Shown here piece by piece: positions 47,466 through 57,577 of a stretch of DNA of 64,000 nt (its first letter is position 1; every line of letters begins with the position of its first letter). The translations under genes were made by a program, and so were the position numbers. Below the pieces are notes generated by a model. The model ran no database searches. It saw nothing but the letters and a program-made list of their open reading frames with translations, and was not told where the DNA came from. The stretch is from Misgurnus anguillicaudatus (taxonomy: Eukaryota; Chordata; Actinopteri; Cypriniformes; Cobitidae): the NCBI RefSeq assembly GCF_027580225.2, contig NC_073358.2, positions 45,113,501 through 45,177,500 of the forward strand. The letters run 5' to 3'.

Positions 47466-47899
47466 TACGCATAAGCGTCAATAAATTATCAGGGAAACAA
47501 TCTGGTCGTCTGTTTGAGCGTTCCCGTTTTCCTTGCGCATACTTCAAAGAGCACGCATGCACGCAGATGAGCACACGCACACAATGCTGTTCCTGTATAA
47601 ACTTTACAAAGCACAGAGTCAACTGTTCCACCTGTTGTGTACTTTAGGAACGCCCAGTGGATTAACCGAATCTGATAAAAACTTCACACTAAAGTTTCTT
47701 TATTCTGTTGAAAACTTTCATCAAATGCCAGTATGTGGTGTGGCAGAAAGCGATACCAAGATGGAGACAGAGCATGACGATGACAGCAATACAGAGTGAG
47801 AAAATCGATCAAAACATAAACAGGATTTATTTTCTAAAATGAGATGAACCCTGAATGCCCTGGGCTCCAAAATTAGACTTAAAACATCTCTTTGCTCGG

Positions 47900-48200
47900 C
47901 ATCCAACGAACACCTCCACCTTTATTTGTGCAGGGGTGGATTTCGCTGCAGGCCTGCGATTACATCACCAGCCGTTTGTGGTGCAGTTTTATCAGTCAGG
48001 CAATGCTCAGCCAGCTCTTTGAAGAGCCCGCCAGGGGCCTTTGATCTGAGCGCGCTCAGTGGCCTCCCAGCCCGGCCGATCCTATCAGCTCAGGCGGCAC
48101 ATTTGTGCTCAACCCAGAACCAGATTCCAAAGCCTCTTCTTTCTCTCAGGTCTGACTGGTTATGGGAAATGAGGTAAAAGGAGAGGGAAGGGCCTCAATG
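47900..48200. promoter_or_regulatory. Candidate Wnt-responsive block with optimal TCF site
   Basis: CCTTTGATCT at 48039..48048 (AGATCAAAGG on the other strand) is the optimal TCF/LEF spelling. CTTTGAA lies at 48017..48023 and a GATA-type ctatcag at about 48085. GC-richer and repeat-free. Inference. Confidence 0.35.
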
Positions 48201-48569
48201 GAGACTGTAAATCTAATGAAAGTGAATGCAGAACGGCTCTACAAAACCACATTAATTGACAAGGTGTTGAAATTCATCTTAACTTAACATGGGTCGGTTG
48301 GGGGGGGTAGTAAGAGTAAAAAAATTCACCTTTCTTTTTTAGCTATCATGTTAACTACGTTCATAACAAGACAATGACTAAATTAAATGATCGGTTCACT
48401 AAAAACAATGACTTAATTTTAGAATTAGAAAGAAGATTTATCTCGCCGTAACGTTGGTTACTGATAAATTATGCTTTAGTGTCTGTCCAGTTAAGGGGCG
48501 TTTACATTATAACAATACTAAAAACTATATTGTTACACAACAATACCATACAGTTACGATACCATACGA

Positions 48570-49775
48570 CAGGGCTATTCAATTGGCGGCCCGCGGGCCA
48601 AACCCGGCCCCCAAGGTAATTTGATCCGGCCCTTTATGTAGTCTGTAAAAAAGACATCTCTAAAATAAATTTAGTGAGTTAGACAACGGGCCGTACAGTT
48701 ACGAGTTGATGCGCGTGCGTCTGTTTCATGCAGCATAAGCTGCAGAGCGCGAGTCACGTGACTGGTGCGAGCAGCTGTGTCACGTGATTATATTCGCGCT
48801 TTTGTCCACAAGTTCAAAGCGATCGCCTCCCCCGCTCGCGCCCGCGTCTCAAGACGCGATAGCTGACAGACAGTGGTGAGTTAAGAGACCGGACTCTATG
48901 GTTGTTTTAACTTTATTTGTTGTATTTTCAGCTTAAAACACTGCCTTTTCCGACAATTGTTGTCTGATATGTTTATGCTTATCCACAATGACATTAACGT
49001 TAGATAAAGGAAACTCGTTGAAACGATTTTGTGAACTAGACAAAAAGATCCTGCCATTTCTCCAAAATTCAAAGCTGACAAAGGCTCAAATATTATGCGA
49101 GTCATCGTTCTCACACAAGAATGCAATTAAAACGAGTAACAGTTAGTCGCCCATCGCTCACAGCACAGCACCTGCACCACTGTATGCGTATCATGCTGAC
49201 AAAACATACACCTGATTTTACTGCTTTTGCGAAATCTAAAAACATATTCTGTTTATTAGAAGGTAGCCTAATGTTTGCCAGTTATTAAGATGACTGTTGT
49301 AGTTTAAAAAGGGCTACTGTATTAATTAGCTTTTGACAAAAACAGCATAAAACAATTATGTTCCATATTATAAACTTTTTTGTTATGTGCACTGAAGTGA
49401 GTAAATGAGTTAAATTCTCAATGAGTGTGATATGGATCTTATTTACCTATTTAAATGTAGAATAAAGCTTACTTGGGCATCTTACTTATGTTGTTATGCA
49501 ATTTTAAAATACAACAAACATGTCTGGATGTAGAAAAAAGCCTACTTTGACATCTAACAATGCACTAATGTTGTTGAATGCAGTTTCAAAATACATGTTT
49601 GTAGAAAAAGCCTATTGTACAATGCACTGATTTTGTTGTTATGCAGTTTTAAAATACAACATGAATATGTTTAAATGTAGAAAAATTTAGTCATCATCAC
49701 TGTTATATCTCCGGCCCCTCATTTAAGATACTTTTTATGAACTGGCCCCCACGACAAACTAATTGAATAGCCCTG
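48570..49775. mobile_element. hAT-type element, 1206 bp, perfect 8-bp duplication
   Basis: Ends CAGGGCTATTCAATTGGCGG and CTAATTGAATAGCCCTG, flanked by ccatacga at 48562..48569 and 49776..49783. It contains a tandem unit of roughly 70-90 bp (gttgttatgcagttttaaaa, tgtagaaaaagcctac) in about three copies at 49485..49690. A plus-strand frame of about 50 codons near 48988..49140 is unassigned. Confidence 0.92.
49485..49690. repeat. Degenerate tandem repeat, about three units
   Basis: Each unit begins gttgtt(at)gca(g/a)ttt and continues through aaaatac and gtagaaaaa(a)gcctac/att. It is internal to the hAT element. Confidence 0.75.
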
Positions 49776-49830
49776 CCATACGATAACCAAACGCAAGGCA
49801 TCGCGTTTCTCGCTCTAAATTATTCGCGGG

Positions 49831-51019
49831 TAGGGATGCTCCGATCGATCGGCCGCCGATCGGTATCGGCCGATAATGGCATTAAATGACTCAATCGGTG
49901 CTCGCTAAATCTGCCGATCTCATAAACCGATCTTTCTGTTTACTTTTGTCATCAAAAGGATCCTGAATGCGGTTGCAATTAAAGACATTTTTTACGTAGG
50001 CGGTGGCTGAACGCAGACAAGCAGCTGTGAGGAAAATAAAAGTTTAAACGCTCCAAACTTTAAGACGCATGCAAATAAGAAACTTTTGGCATGAGGATGC
50101 AATTGTCCGTGATAGATGTGTTGTATACGCTGTTTGATGGGGATGTGAAGACGCCTCGCGCTGTTTACCGGAGCGCGTCCTCATACGCATATCTCTGTAA
50201 AGGCAAAGAGAGACATACAAATCTGCACGCTGCACATGAGCAACAGGTTGTAAAAATGCTTATGATGCTTTACAACCTGTTGCTCATGTGCAGCGTGCAG
50301 ATTTGTATGTCTCTCTTTGCCTTTACAGAGATATGCGTATGAGGACGCGCTCCGGTAAACAGCGCGAGGCGTCTTCACATCCCCATCAAACAGCGTATAC
50401 AACACATATCTATCACGGACAATTGCATCCTCATGCCAAAAGTTTCTTATTTGCATGCGTCTTAAAGTTTTGAGCGTTTAAACTTTACTTTTCCTCACAG
50501 ATGCTTGTCTACGTTCAGCCGCCGCCCACACACACAGCAGCCTGTCATCAGTGCACGTGAACAGAGCGATCGCTCCCTCACGTCTTAAAGCTGCAGTAAC
50601 CTAATTCATCTCTCAATAAAATCACTCTCTACTCTTGATGAAATAATTTTTATACTTCATACGAATGCGTGTATATTTAATTGATACAGTAAAGTCTATG
50701 AAGTGTTTTATTTTCAGTACTTTTAGGAGACATAAGCCTTTTTAAAGCCATATTAAATTTCTCTTTGCAGAATAAATATTTGTTGTGCTTATTTATTTGA
50801 GTCTCTATTAAAACAATAATATACCTAATTACTGCAAGTAATATAACAAAGGCAACATCCGTGGTATTATTTTATTTAGAAAGATTGTAACAGTTAGTCA
50901 TCAAAAAGCTTGCATATCAGCTTTGAAAAAATCGGTATCGGAATCGGTATCGGCCGATCACGAAGATTACAAATCGGTGATCGGTATCGGCTGCAAAAAT
51001 CCTGATCGGAGCATCCCTA
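49831..51019. mobile_element. hAT-type element, 1189 bp, perfect 8-bp duplication
   Basis: Ends TAGGGATGCTCCGATCGATC and CTGATCGGAGCATCCCTA; flanks ttcgcggg at 49823..49830 and 51020..51027. It carries the long palindrome 49999..50526. A short sister copy is 54590..55034. No transposase. Confidence 0.93.
49999..50526. repeat. Long near-perfect palindrome, arms of about 256 bp
   Basis: The arms 49999..50254 and 50269..50526 are separated by only 14 nt. The inner 200 bp of each arm differ by one substitution and one 2-nt indel; the outer 50 bp are slightly more diverged. Matching open frames on opposite strands (50091..50342 and 50181..50456) are palindrome artefacts. Confidence 0.98.
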
Positions 51020-51069
51020 TTCGCGGGATTTAACTTCGCATCATGCTAATTTTTCGCTCAAGTCAAATA

Positions 51070-51243
51070 TTTTCAATTTTGAGGTGAATAGCGCATGTTT
51101 TCACAGCAAACACACCACCGATAACGCGTCATTCGCATCACCCTGTGGGAGGCCACGTCAAATCGCATCTTTGCGTTGACTTTGTATGTCATCTACTTGC
51201 GCAAATCGTTGAACTCGTGTTTGGTTTGTATGCCCCATAACAA
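51070..51243. mobile_element. Repeat arm shared with 45598..45730
   Basis: On the minus strand: TATGGGGCATACAAACC, AACGATTTGCGCAAGTAGAT and ACATACAAAGTCAACGCAAA. These closely match plus-strand 45598..45730 (atggggcatactcacc, gatttgcgcgagtagatt). One MITE family in two places and orientations. Confidence 0.65.
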
Positions 51244-51497
51244 TAAGGATACAATATCATTGGGATCACTTCTGAGCGTTTTTCCCAACTGATGAACGAT
51301 AAACCATTGATAGCCAATCAAATCAATTGAAATTCAAGTGCACGCGCACTTAAAATGACAGTGGAGAAGCTCATTGCTGAGGTCCATAACATAAAATGTG
51401 TGTGAGCGAATTAGCATAAAGTTATTGTTATGATGTGGACGCTAATATATTTATCATTATAGTTAACGTTATAGTTATAATGTGAATGGCCCTTAAG

Positions 51498-52086
51498 ACT
51501 CCCTCTTTATAAAATATCTGTCATTTAATATACAACTATAGTACCCAAAATGTTGAAGCTTCAAAAACACATATGTCAATCATAAATGTAATCCAAACAA
51601 CGCTAGCAGGTTAAAAAATGTCTTTTGAAGCAAAAAGATGTGTGTAAGAGAAAACTATTACTATTAAGACCATATTAAATATTACACATACCAAAAACAG
51701 CACTAATTTCAGATATGGCTCCACGTTGACAACTTAAAATCTCATTGGTTCTTCCAATGATCTCAGGACGAAATAGATAGATGTATGATTTTTGAAACTT
51801 AAGTATGTCCATAAACTGTAACAAGTAAATGTTAGACCAACTTAAAAATATCACTTTAATTTGTAACAAAACAAAAAATTACACAAATTTATTTGAAAAA
51901 AACTTCACCAATTAAAGTTATTTAAGTTAATCCAAACTTCACTTTTCACAATGTAATATATAATACATACCTAATAAACATGTAAACAAAAACGGATATA
52001 AATAAAAAATTGTGTATGTGTTCAACTGAATAAAGAATGTCATATTCATCTGTGATGGTATGAGAGTAATTTATGAATAAATGGGA
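51498..52086. other. Unassigned stretch
   Basis: AT-rich; no gene is recognised. It may include an old repeat around 51540..51800 (aatctcattggttcttccaa). Confidence 0.35.
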
Positions 52087-52383
52087 CAGGGCTCCAGACT
52101 AACTTTTTTCACTAGGAGCACAGTGGCCCCCAACTGAAAACTTTAGGGGCGCAACCAGAAAATTTAGGGGCACACACCGTAATTCAACATGCTAAACAAA
52201 TAATCATATTTCTACTAATTTCCACTGTAAATACTTTGATGATAGATGCAGAAAGTACAATGTACTCTTTCAAATTTAGTGTCACATCACAAAAAAAAGT
52301 AAAAATTTATTGGTCGGACGTGTGCAACTGGATGTAAAATTCAGTGGCACACTCTCAAATTTTGGTGGCAGTCTGTAGCCCTG
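52087..52383. mobile_element. hAT-type MITE (CAGGGCTCCAGACT), copy 2
   Basis: Left CAGGGCTCCAGACTAAC, right ggtggcagtctgtagccctg. The reverse complement of the copy at 42726..43030 across its length, for example ctttaggggcgcaacc and cactctcaaattttgg. Confidence 0.82.
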
Positions 52384-52579
52384 AGGGAGACAATTTATAT
52401 TATTTTTCAGTTAACCTTTTTCTAAAACTCTCTCACACATAATAACCCTTCTTTCAAACAACTACATTTTCAAGACCTTGCTGTTCAAAGTCTACACTGA
52501 GCAAATGGGCTCTGGCACTGTTAACACAAATCTAGGTCCCCAACCTAAAAAATATCATTGAGTGTATATGGGGAGGGCT

Positions 52580-52960
52580 GGGGGGTTCTGGAACCCCAGT
52601 GGAGATAAATCAACCTCCTATACAGAGGATATAGCAGTTGGAGATCACAGGAACATTAAACAAAAAGACAACTTTGCCGCTTGAACTGGACAAGCTAATC
52701 TTTCAAAGATGCAAGCCGCTATACCAAAGGGACAGCGAGTATCTCATTAAAAGGGAGCCAAGAGACAGTTGTCAGCCATTGAGGTCTATTTCAGAAGGCA
52801 CAGAGAAGCAACGCCTTGGATTCGGCGTGTACATCCATTTGTCTATGACAAAATAAACACCTGGTGTCTATGTGGAACAACAGGGGAGCAATTATCCAGA
52901 AGCTATTTGGAGTGAACAAAGAGGCTAGAACAATAGGTGATACATCATGTTAAAACAATG
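52580..52960. promoter_or_regulatory. Candidate regulatory block with SOX/TCF words
   Basis: Palindromic tctttcaaaga near 52698, AACAAAG (52915..52921) and AACAATAG (52929..52936), a canonical SOX spelling 7 bp further on. Repeat-free. Inference. Confidence 0.25.
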
Positions 52961-53674
52961 AAAGAAGAGGATTTGTTAATATAACAAACATAAATAAACA
53001 AGTACCTTCATAAGCCAAGTAGGTTAACACACAATTCCAAACACAGATGTGGGTACGTTTCTAAAAATACCTTTCAGATCAAACCAAACAGATCTAAGAC
53101 ATTCACTTAAGTCTTTGACATTAATCTAACTTTTATATGATATCCGATTACGAAATCGATTAACACAGAGAAAACATAGCCAAGGTTAATAATCAGTGTT
53201 TGTTATAAACTAGGTGTATTCTTGTGTAAATCTTAGGCTACGCCTTACGTAATACTGTGTGTACCGCGGTATACTTTGAACCCAGTGTTCTTGAACCCAG
53301 GAAGAAGGCAGCATGAATGATAAGAAGAGATGTGGTCTTAAAACTCGAGAACTTCATGACTTGGTAAATATCAGAATACTACTCAGCTTTGATTTTTTTT
53401 GGCAAATCAGTTGTAAGTTGACTCAGACTTGAGCTGATAACTGAAGATAAGGTTTTCTTTGGCAGACTACAGGGTTCACCCTAAGAGTGGAGGAAGTCAA
53501 AAAGCAATTAGAAACAAAATGAGGTAGACAAACCCATACAGCCTGGACACAAGACCTATTACTCATTTCTCAGTGCCTCTAAGCTCTCAAAATTCAGCAA
53601 CACTAAAAAAAAATGGTAAAAAATAATCAGTTAAACTGGGGAAAAAGCCCATTTACCCAGAATCCTTAAAGATG

Positions 53675-53830
53675 ATAGATGACAGTGTTGGAGGATATGC
53701 CCCATTGTGAGGCCGCCGATACATACTATTATCAGGACATGGGGCAATAGTTTACTCGTTTTATTAAGTTGTGCATTTTTTACCAATTCATGACAAGGCA
53801 CTTGATTGGTGTACTTTTCCCGTCGTCACC
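53675..53830. mobile_element. Fragment of the GGGCGATATGCCCC hAT family
   Basis: atatgccccattgtgag, gggcaatagtttact and caaggcacttgattggtg parallel 28357..28485 in the same order and orientation. Both ends are missing. Confidence 0.6.
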
Positions 53831-54010
53831 TCCAGCTTGGAGTTACAGCGCAGGTCTCTACTAGCAACATCACCTAGCAATTTTATATGACTAGCCTAAT
53901 CTAAACTATCCATCACCTACTATAAAGGTTTTAAATGGTGTAAAAGAAGAGTTTTTACCACATTATGATTTGAAATCCTACTCATGATAAAGACTTTTAT
54001 CAAGTTAAGT

Positions 54011-54434
54011 TTAAAGGGGACATTTCACAAGGCTTTTTTAAAATGTGAAATAATTTTTTGGTGTCCCCAAAGTATGTATGTGACGTTCTACCTCAAAATA
54101 CCATATAGATAATTTATTATAACATGTTAAAATTGCCACTTTGTAGGTGTGAGCAAAAATGTGCAGTTTTGGGTGTGTCCGTTTAAACGCAAATAAGATG
54201 ATCTCTGCACTAAATGGGAGTGCCATGGTTGGATAGTGCAGAATAAGGGGAAGTATATTATCCCCTTCTGACATCACAAGGGGAGCCAAATTTCAGTGAC
54301 TTATTTTTTCACATGCTTGCAGAGAATGGTTTACCAAAACCAAGTTACTGGGTTGATCTTTTTCACATTTTCTAGGTTGCTAAAAGCACTGGGGACACAA
54401 TTTTAGCACTTAAACATGGAAAAAGTCCCTTTTA
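54011..54434. mobile_element. MITE (TTAAAGGGGACATTTCAC), copy 2
   Basis: Left ttaaaggggacatttcaca, right catggaaaaagtccctttta. The reverse complement of 12533..12958 (tttacttgggttgatc-type words, tgacatcacaaggggagcc). Confidence 0.82.
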
Positions 54435-54436
54435 GT

Positions 54437-55173
54437 CTTAAGCCTGATTTATACTTCTGCATCAGCAAACCTACGCTGTAGCTACGTCATAGGCAGTACA
54501 CAGCACTGCGTCATCTGACGTGCACCTCTGAAAAAATACATTAATGGGCCAATTCTGCACGGACCACAATCGCTATGATGGGTTCTAGCTAGGGATGCTC
54601 TGATCGATCGGCCGATAATGCTTGGTATGTTTTTCAATGAATTACTGTGAAATGCAGCTACATCCAAAAGCCAGGGGGCGCTCTCGTGCAGAAACTCAAA
54701 ATGCGCTGTAGACGAAGAACAATACACACGCAGCTGTGATGACACGCAGCTCCATGAAATGGCTGAAGGATATATTTATATTGCTGTTCTTCAAACCTTT
54801 TCAGGTACTTTCATGATAATAAAGAATATGTTTAATAATTATGTTCGACGAGTGTTGCTTTTTCAAATGCATGTTATAAACGACTCAAACCAACAGTGAT
54901 TTTAGATCGATAAGGACTTACTGATCAAAAGCCGTAGTACATAAAAAAAGCTGTAATAAGATCGGCTGTCCGATTTAGAATAGTGATCGGCCACGTATTA
55001 TTAGTGGAGATCGGCATTGATCGGAGCATCCCTAGTTCTAGCAGACCACTCCCTCAGGTGGAGTTAAAATGGAGTTGAGCGGTGATATTTAACAAAGCTG
55101 TCACTGGATCAGTGCTGATGCTTCTACAACAACGTACACAACAAGCTACTGCTTCTTTGGTTTATGCCTAAAT
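54437..55173. mobile_element. MITE (CTGATTTATACTTCTGC), split by a hAT
   Basis: Left agcctgatttatacttctgc, right ggtttatgcctaaatcag. The middle is interrupted by the hAT at 54590..55034. Confidence 0.6.
54590..55034. mobile_element. hAT-type element, 445 bp, perfect 8-bp duplication
   Basis: Ends TAGGGATGCTCTGATCGATC and TTGATCGGAGCATCCCTA; flanks gttctagc at 54582..54589 and 55035..55042. A shorter relative of 49831..51019, without the palindrome. Confidence 0.93.
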
Positions 55174-55877
55174 CAGGGTTCCCACATCTTAGTTAACTTC
55201 AAATTCAAGGACCTTTCAAGGACTTTCCAGGTCCAATACCCTCAAATTCAAGGACTAAATGTGGGGACACATTTCAAGTGAGAGCAAGGTTACATTGTGT
55301 TACCTTTAAAGATACATTGTTACATTTCCCTTTCGAGGGAACTCGCGTTGCATCACTGCGGTGACACTTTGGAGACGCCTCCAGTGGTAAGTGCGTATGA
55401 ATGTGTATATCAAATTCAACCAATGGTGAGACTTAACAACAAAGATAGGGTGACGTGGGAGCCAGGAAGTATATCACTATCTGAAATATTGCCAAAGATG
55501 GCGTTACGGGGACGCAGGAAGTATGGCAAGGGAGACGCAGCGTCTGGTTACCTTCACAGAGAACAACAGTTACATACGTAACTCGAGACGTTTTCATTTG
55601 TCAAACACAACTAAATAACCATTTTGGTATGAATCAACATTCACATACAGAAGATATAAGCATTTAAAGCGAACAGTTTAGCATGTGTGCTTAAAAAGTC
55701 TAGAATTTTTATGATATTATCCTACACTACACAGGGAATAATATGGATTTTTTCCAGAAAACATCTTGCATAAAATAGATTCAAGCACTTTCTATGCATG
55801 TATATTTTCAAAAACTTCCCAGGGCCTTGAATTTTTCCCCCAGATTCACAAACTTTCAAGGACCCGTGGGAACCCTG
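55174..55877. mobile_element. hAT-type element (CAGGGTTCCCAC), 704 bp
   Basis: Ends CAGGGTTCCCACATC and CCCGTGGGAACCCTG. Subterminal caaattcaaggacctttcaa and cacaaactttcaaggacc are inverted. The inner gaactcgcgttgcatcactg ... tacatacgtaac block is shared with 24432..25046. The flanking duplication is not clear. Confidence 0.8.
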
Positions 55878-55947
55878 CTTGATACTGTAGGTTACACCAG
55901 TAACCAGTGGCGCTTGATACTGTAGGTTACACCAGTAACCAGTGGCG
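55878..55947. repeat. Exact 35-bp tandem duplication
   Basis: The unit, starting cttgatactgtaggttacac and ending aaccagtggcg, occurs twice back to back with no mismatch, directly at the right end of the hAT element. Confidence 0.97.
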
Positions 55948-56108
55948 GCCGGTGACATTATTTTCAATAATGAGCAATAGTGAGCAAGTACTGAGTAAGA
56001 GAGAGAACCAGAGGAGGGAAAACTTCAAATCAAAATTAACTTGTTAAGCAAATGGGTAGAGACACAAAGCATCCAATGACGTGAAACAACGGCGAGACAG
56101 ACAGCCGG

Positions 56109-56150
56109 ACATAGAGAGGGAAAGATTGACATAGAGAGGGAAAGATTGAC
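56109..56150. repeat. Direct duplication, about 21 bp x2
   Basis: acatagagagggaaagattg occurs twice in tandem. Confidence 0.9.
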
Positions 56151-56476
56151 AGAAAGAGATTCCAACAATGGGGTTGCATTTTGGGCTTCAGTCGTTCGTC
56201 AACACATTCCTGAAAGACAACAAAGCACCGTTGAGCCCCTTTTTGAGAGAGCTTTGCCTTTTAATAAACCTTCGCCACACCAATGTTGTCAAAGGGTACG
56301 ACTAACTAAAGTGAATTAGAATGTCATACGATATTTTACCTTAACTCAACTGGAAAAGTATTGCATTAACAGCGCAAAACGTTTTGGGGTTCGATTGATA
56401 GCATCTCCAAAATGCATAAATGTGATGTTTAGGAACATCAATAACAACTTATTCGACCCGGCTCGGTGGTAGCAAG

Positions 56477-57569
56477 TAGGGATGCACCGAAATGAAAATT
56501 CTTGGTCGAAACCGAAAAAAGGAAACCAAGGCCAAAAAACCGAAACACCGAAATAAATTATTATGCCGATTATTAGTACAAATGCATTTATGGCTATCAC
56601 TGTGTACTAAGTTTACTAGGGGTGTGTGACGGATCACAAAACTCACGGTTCGGATCACATTACAGTTTTTGAGGCACGGATCGGATTATTTTTAAGATCA
56701 GCGGGATTAGGGGAAAATCTAATAACAAATAAAGAAATTGAAAAAAATAACGAAATAGAAATTTATAAAAAAAAAATCACATTTTTTCATTAATAAGGGC
56801 TAACATTAGCATTAGGTACCGAAATTAATGAGTTATAACACTGTCTTTATTGTATAAATTAAATATATTATTATTTTTAGATCTACAGAAGTGATTTTCT
56901 CTTTGTATTGGGTTGTTTGATTAACATTAATGACACAGACTTAAGTAGGTTAATTGAGGTTACTGTCTCTTTAAATAAGCAAAGACTGGTTTCTGACTAT
57001 AATCTATACATACACTTAAGACATAAACAAATGTTTTTATTAGAAAAAGAATACTTAATAATTTAGTTTATATGTGCTCTGTCAATAACAGAAAGATTTT
57101 ACGTTCGCTTGTTTGCGTCACACTCGTGTGTGCACTATTGAGGGCACTTAAACGCGCGCGCACACAGAGAACGAGGGCGAATCCCAAACAGCGCAGCATG
57201 GAAACGTTACGTTGTTTTTCATTGCTTTATTCGGCAAATGTATGTTAATGGACTACAGTATGAGACACATTTGCGTGACTCTCTCTTAAGTTTACACACC
57301 AAGAGTTCTGATCTTTGAAGGGCGTACTCACTGTGATGATCACGTCTGGACCGGACACATTCAACCGCATGTGCCTCTGTGCGTACAGACAACGACTCTC
57401 TTTAGCGCCTTTTGTGGTTAAATACATCCACACTGCATACATGTTGCTTTAGACAAGCACGTGCAGGTCGCGGGTTCTGTTTGCGTCATCACAACATTTC
57501 AGCCGTATTGTTTCGATGATTAAAGTCTTACCGAAAATTTTCGGTGGCCGAATATTCGGTGCATCCCTA
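56477..57569. mobile_element. hAT non-autonomous element, 1093 bp, second copy
   Basis: Ends TAGGGATGCACCGAAA and TTCGGTGCATCCCTA; flanks gtagcaag (56469..56476) and gtagcaaa (57570..57577). Collinear with 6743..7901 apart from small indels. Both contain the internal ggggtgtgtgacggatcaca segment. No transposase. Confidence 0.92.
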
Positions 57570-57577
57570 GTAGCAAA

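Larger units (their letters stand above)
46736..48493. other. Largely single-copy stretch
   Basis: It contains the repeat copy 47236..47465 and the candidate block 47900..48200. Confidence 0.4.
48494..51497. mobile_element. Outer MITE of a multi-layer transposon tower
   Basis: Left aaggggcgtttacattataa and, inverted at the right, AAGGGCCATTCACATTATAA with CTATAACGTTAACTATAATG. It is split by two hAT elements (48570..49775 and 49831..51019) and a further piece at 51070..51243. Internal text at 51280..51400 is shared with 27500..27630. Confidence 0.7.
52384..54010. other. Largely single-copy stretch
   Basis: It contains the candidate block 52580..52960 and a hAT fragment at 53675..53830. No coding evidence. 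Confidence 0.4.

Noticed and set aside
50044..50473. Matching open frames of about 60-90 codons on both strands
   Set aside because: They are the two arms of the long palindrome read in opposite directions, not independent genes.
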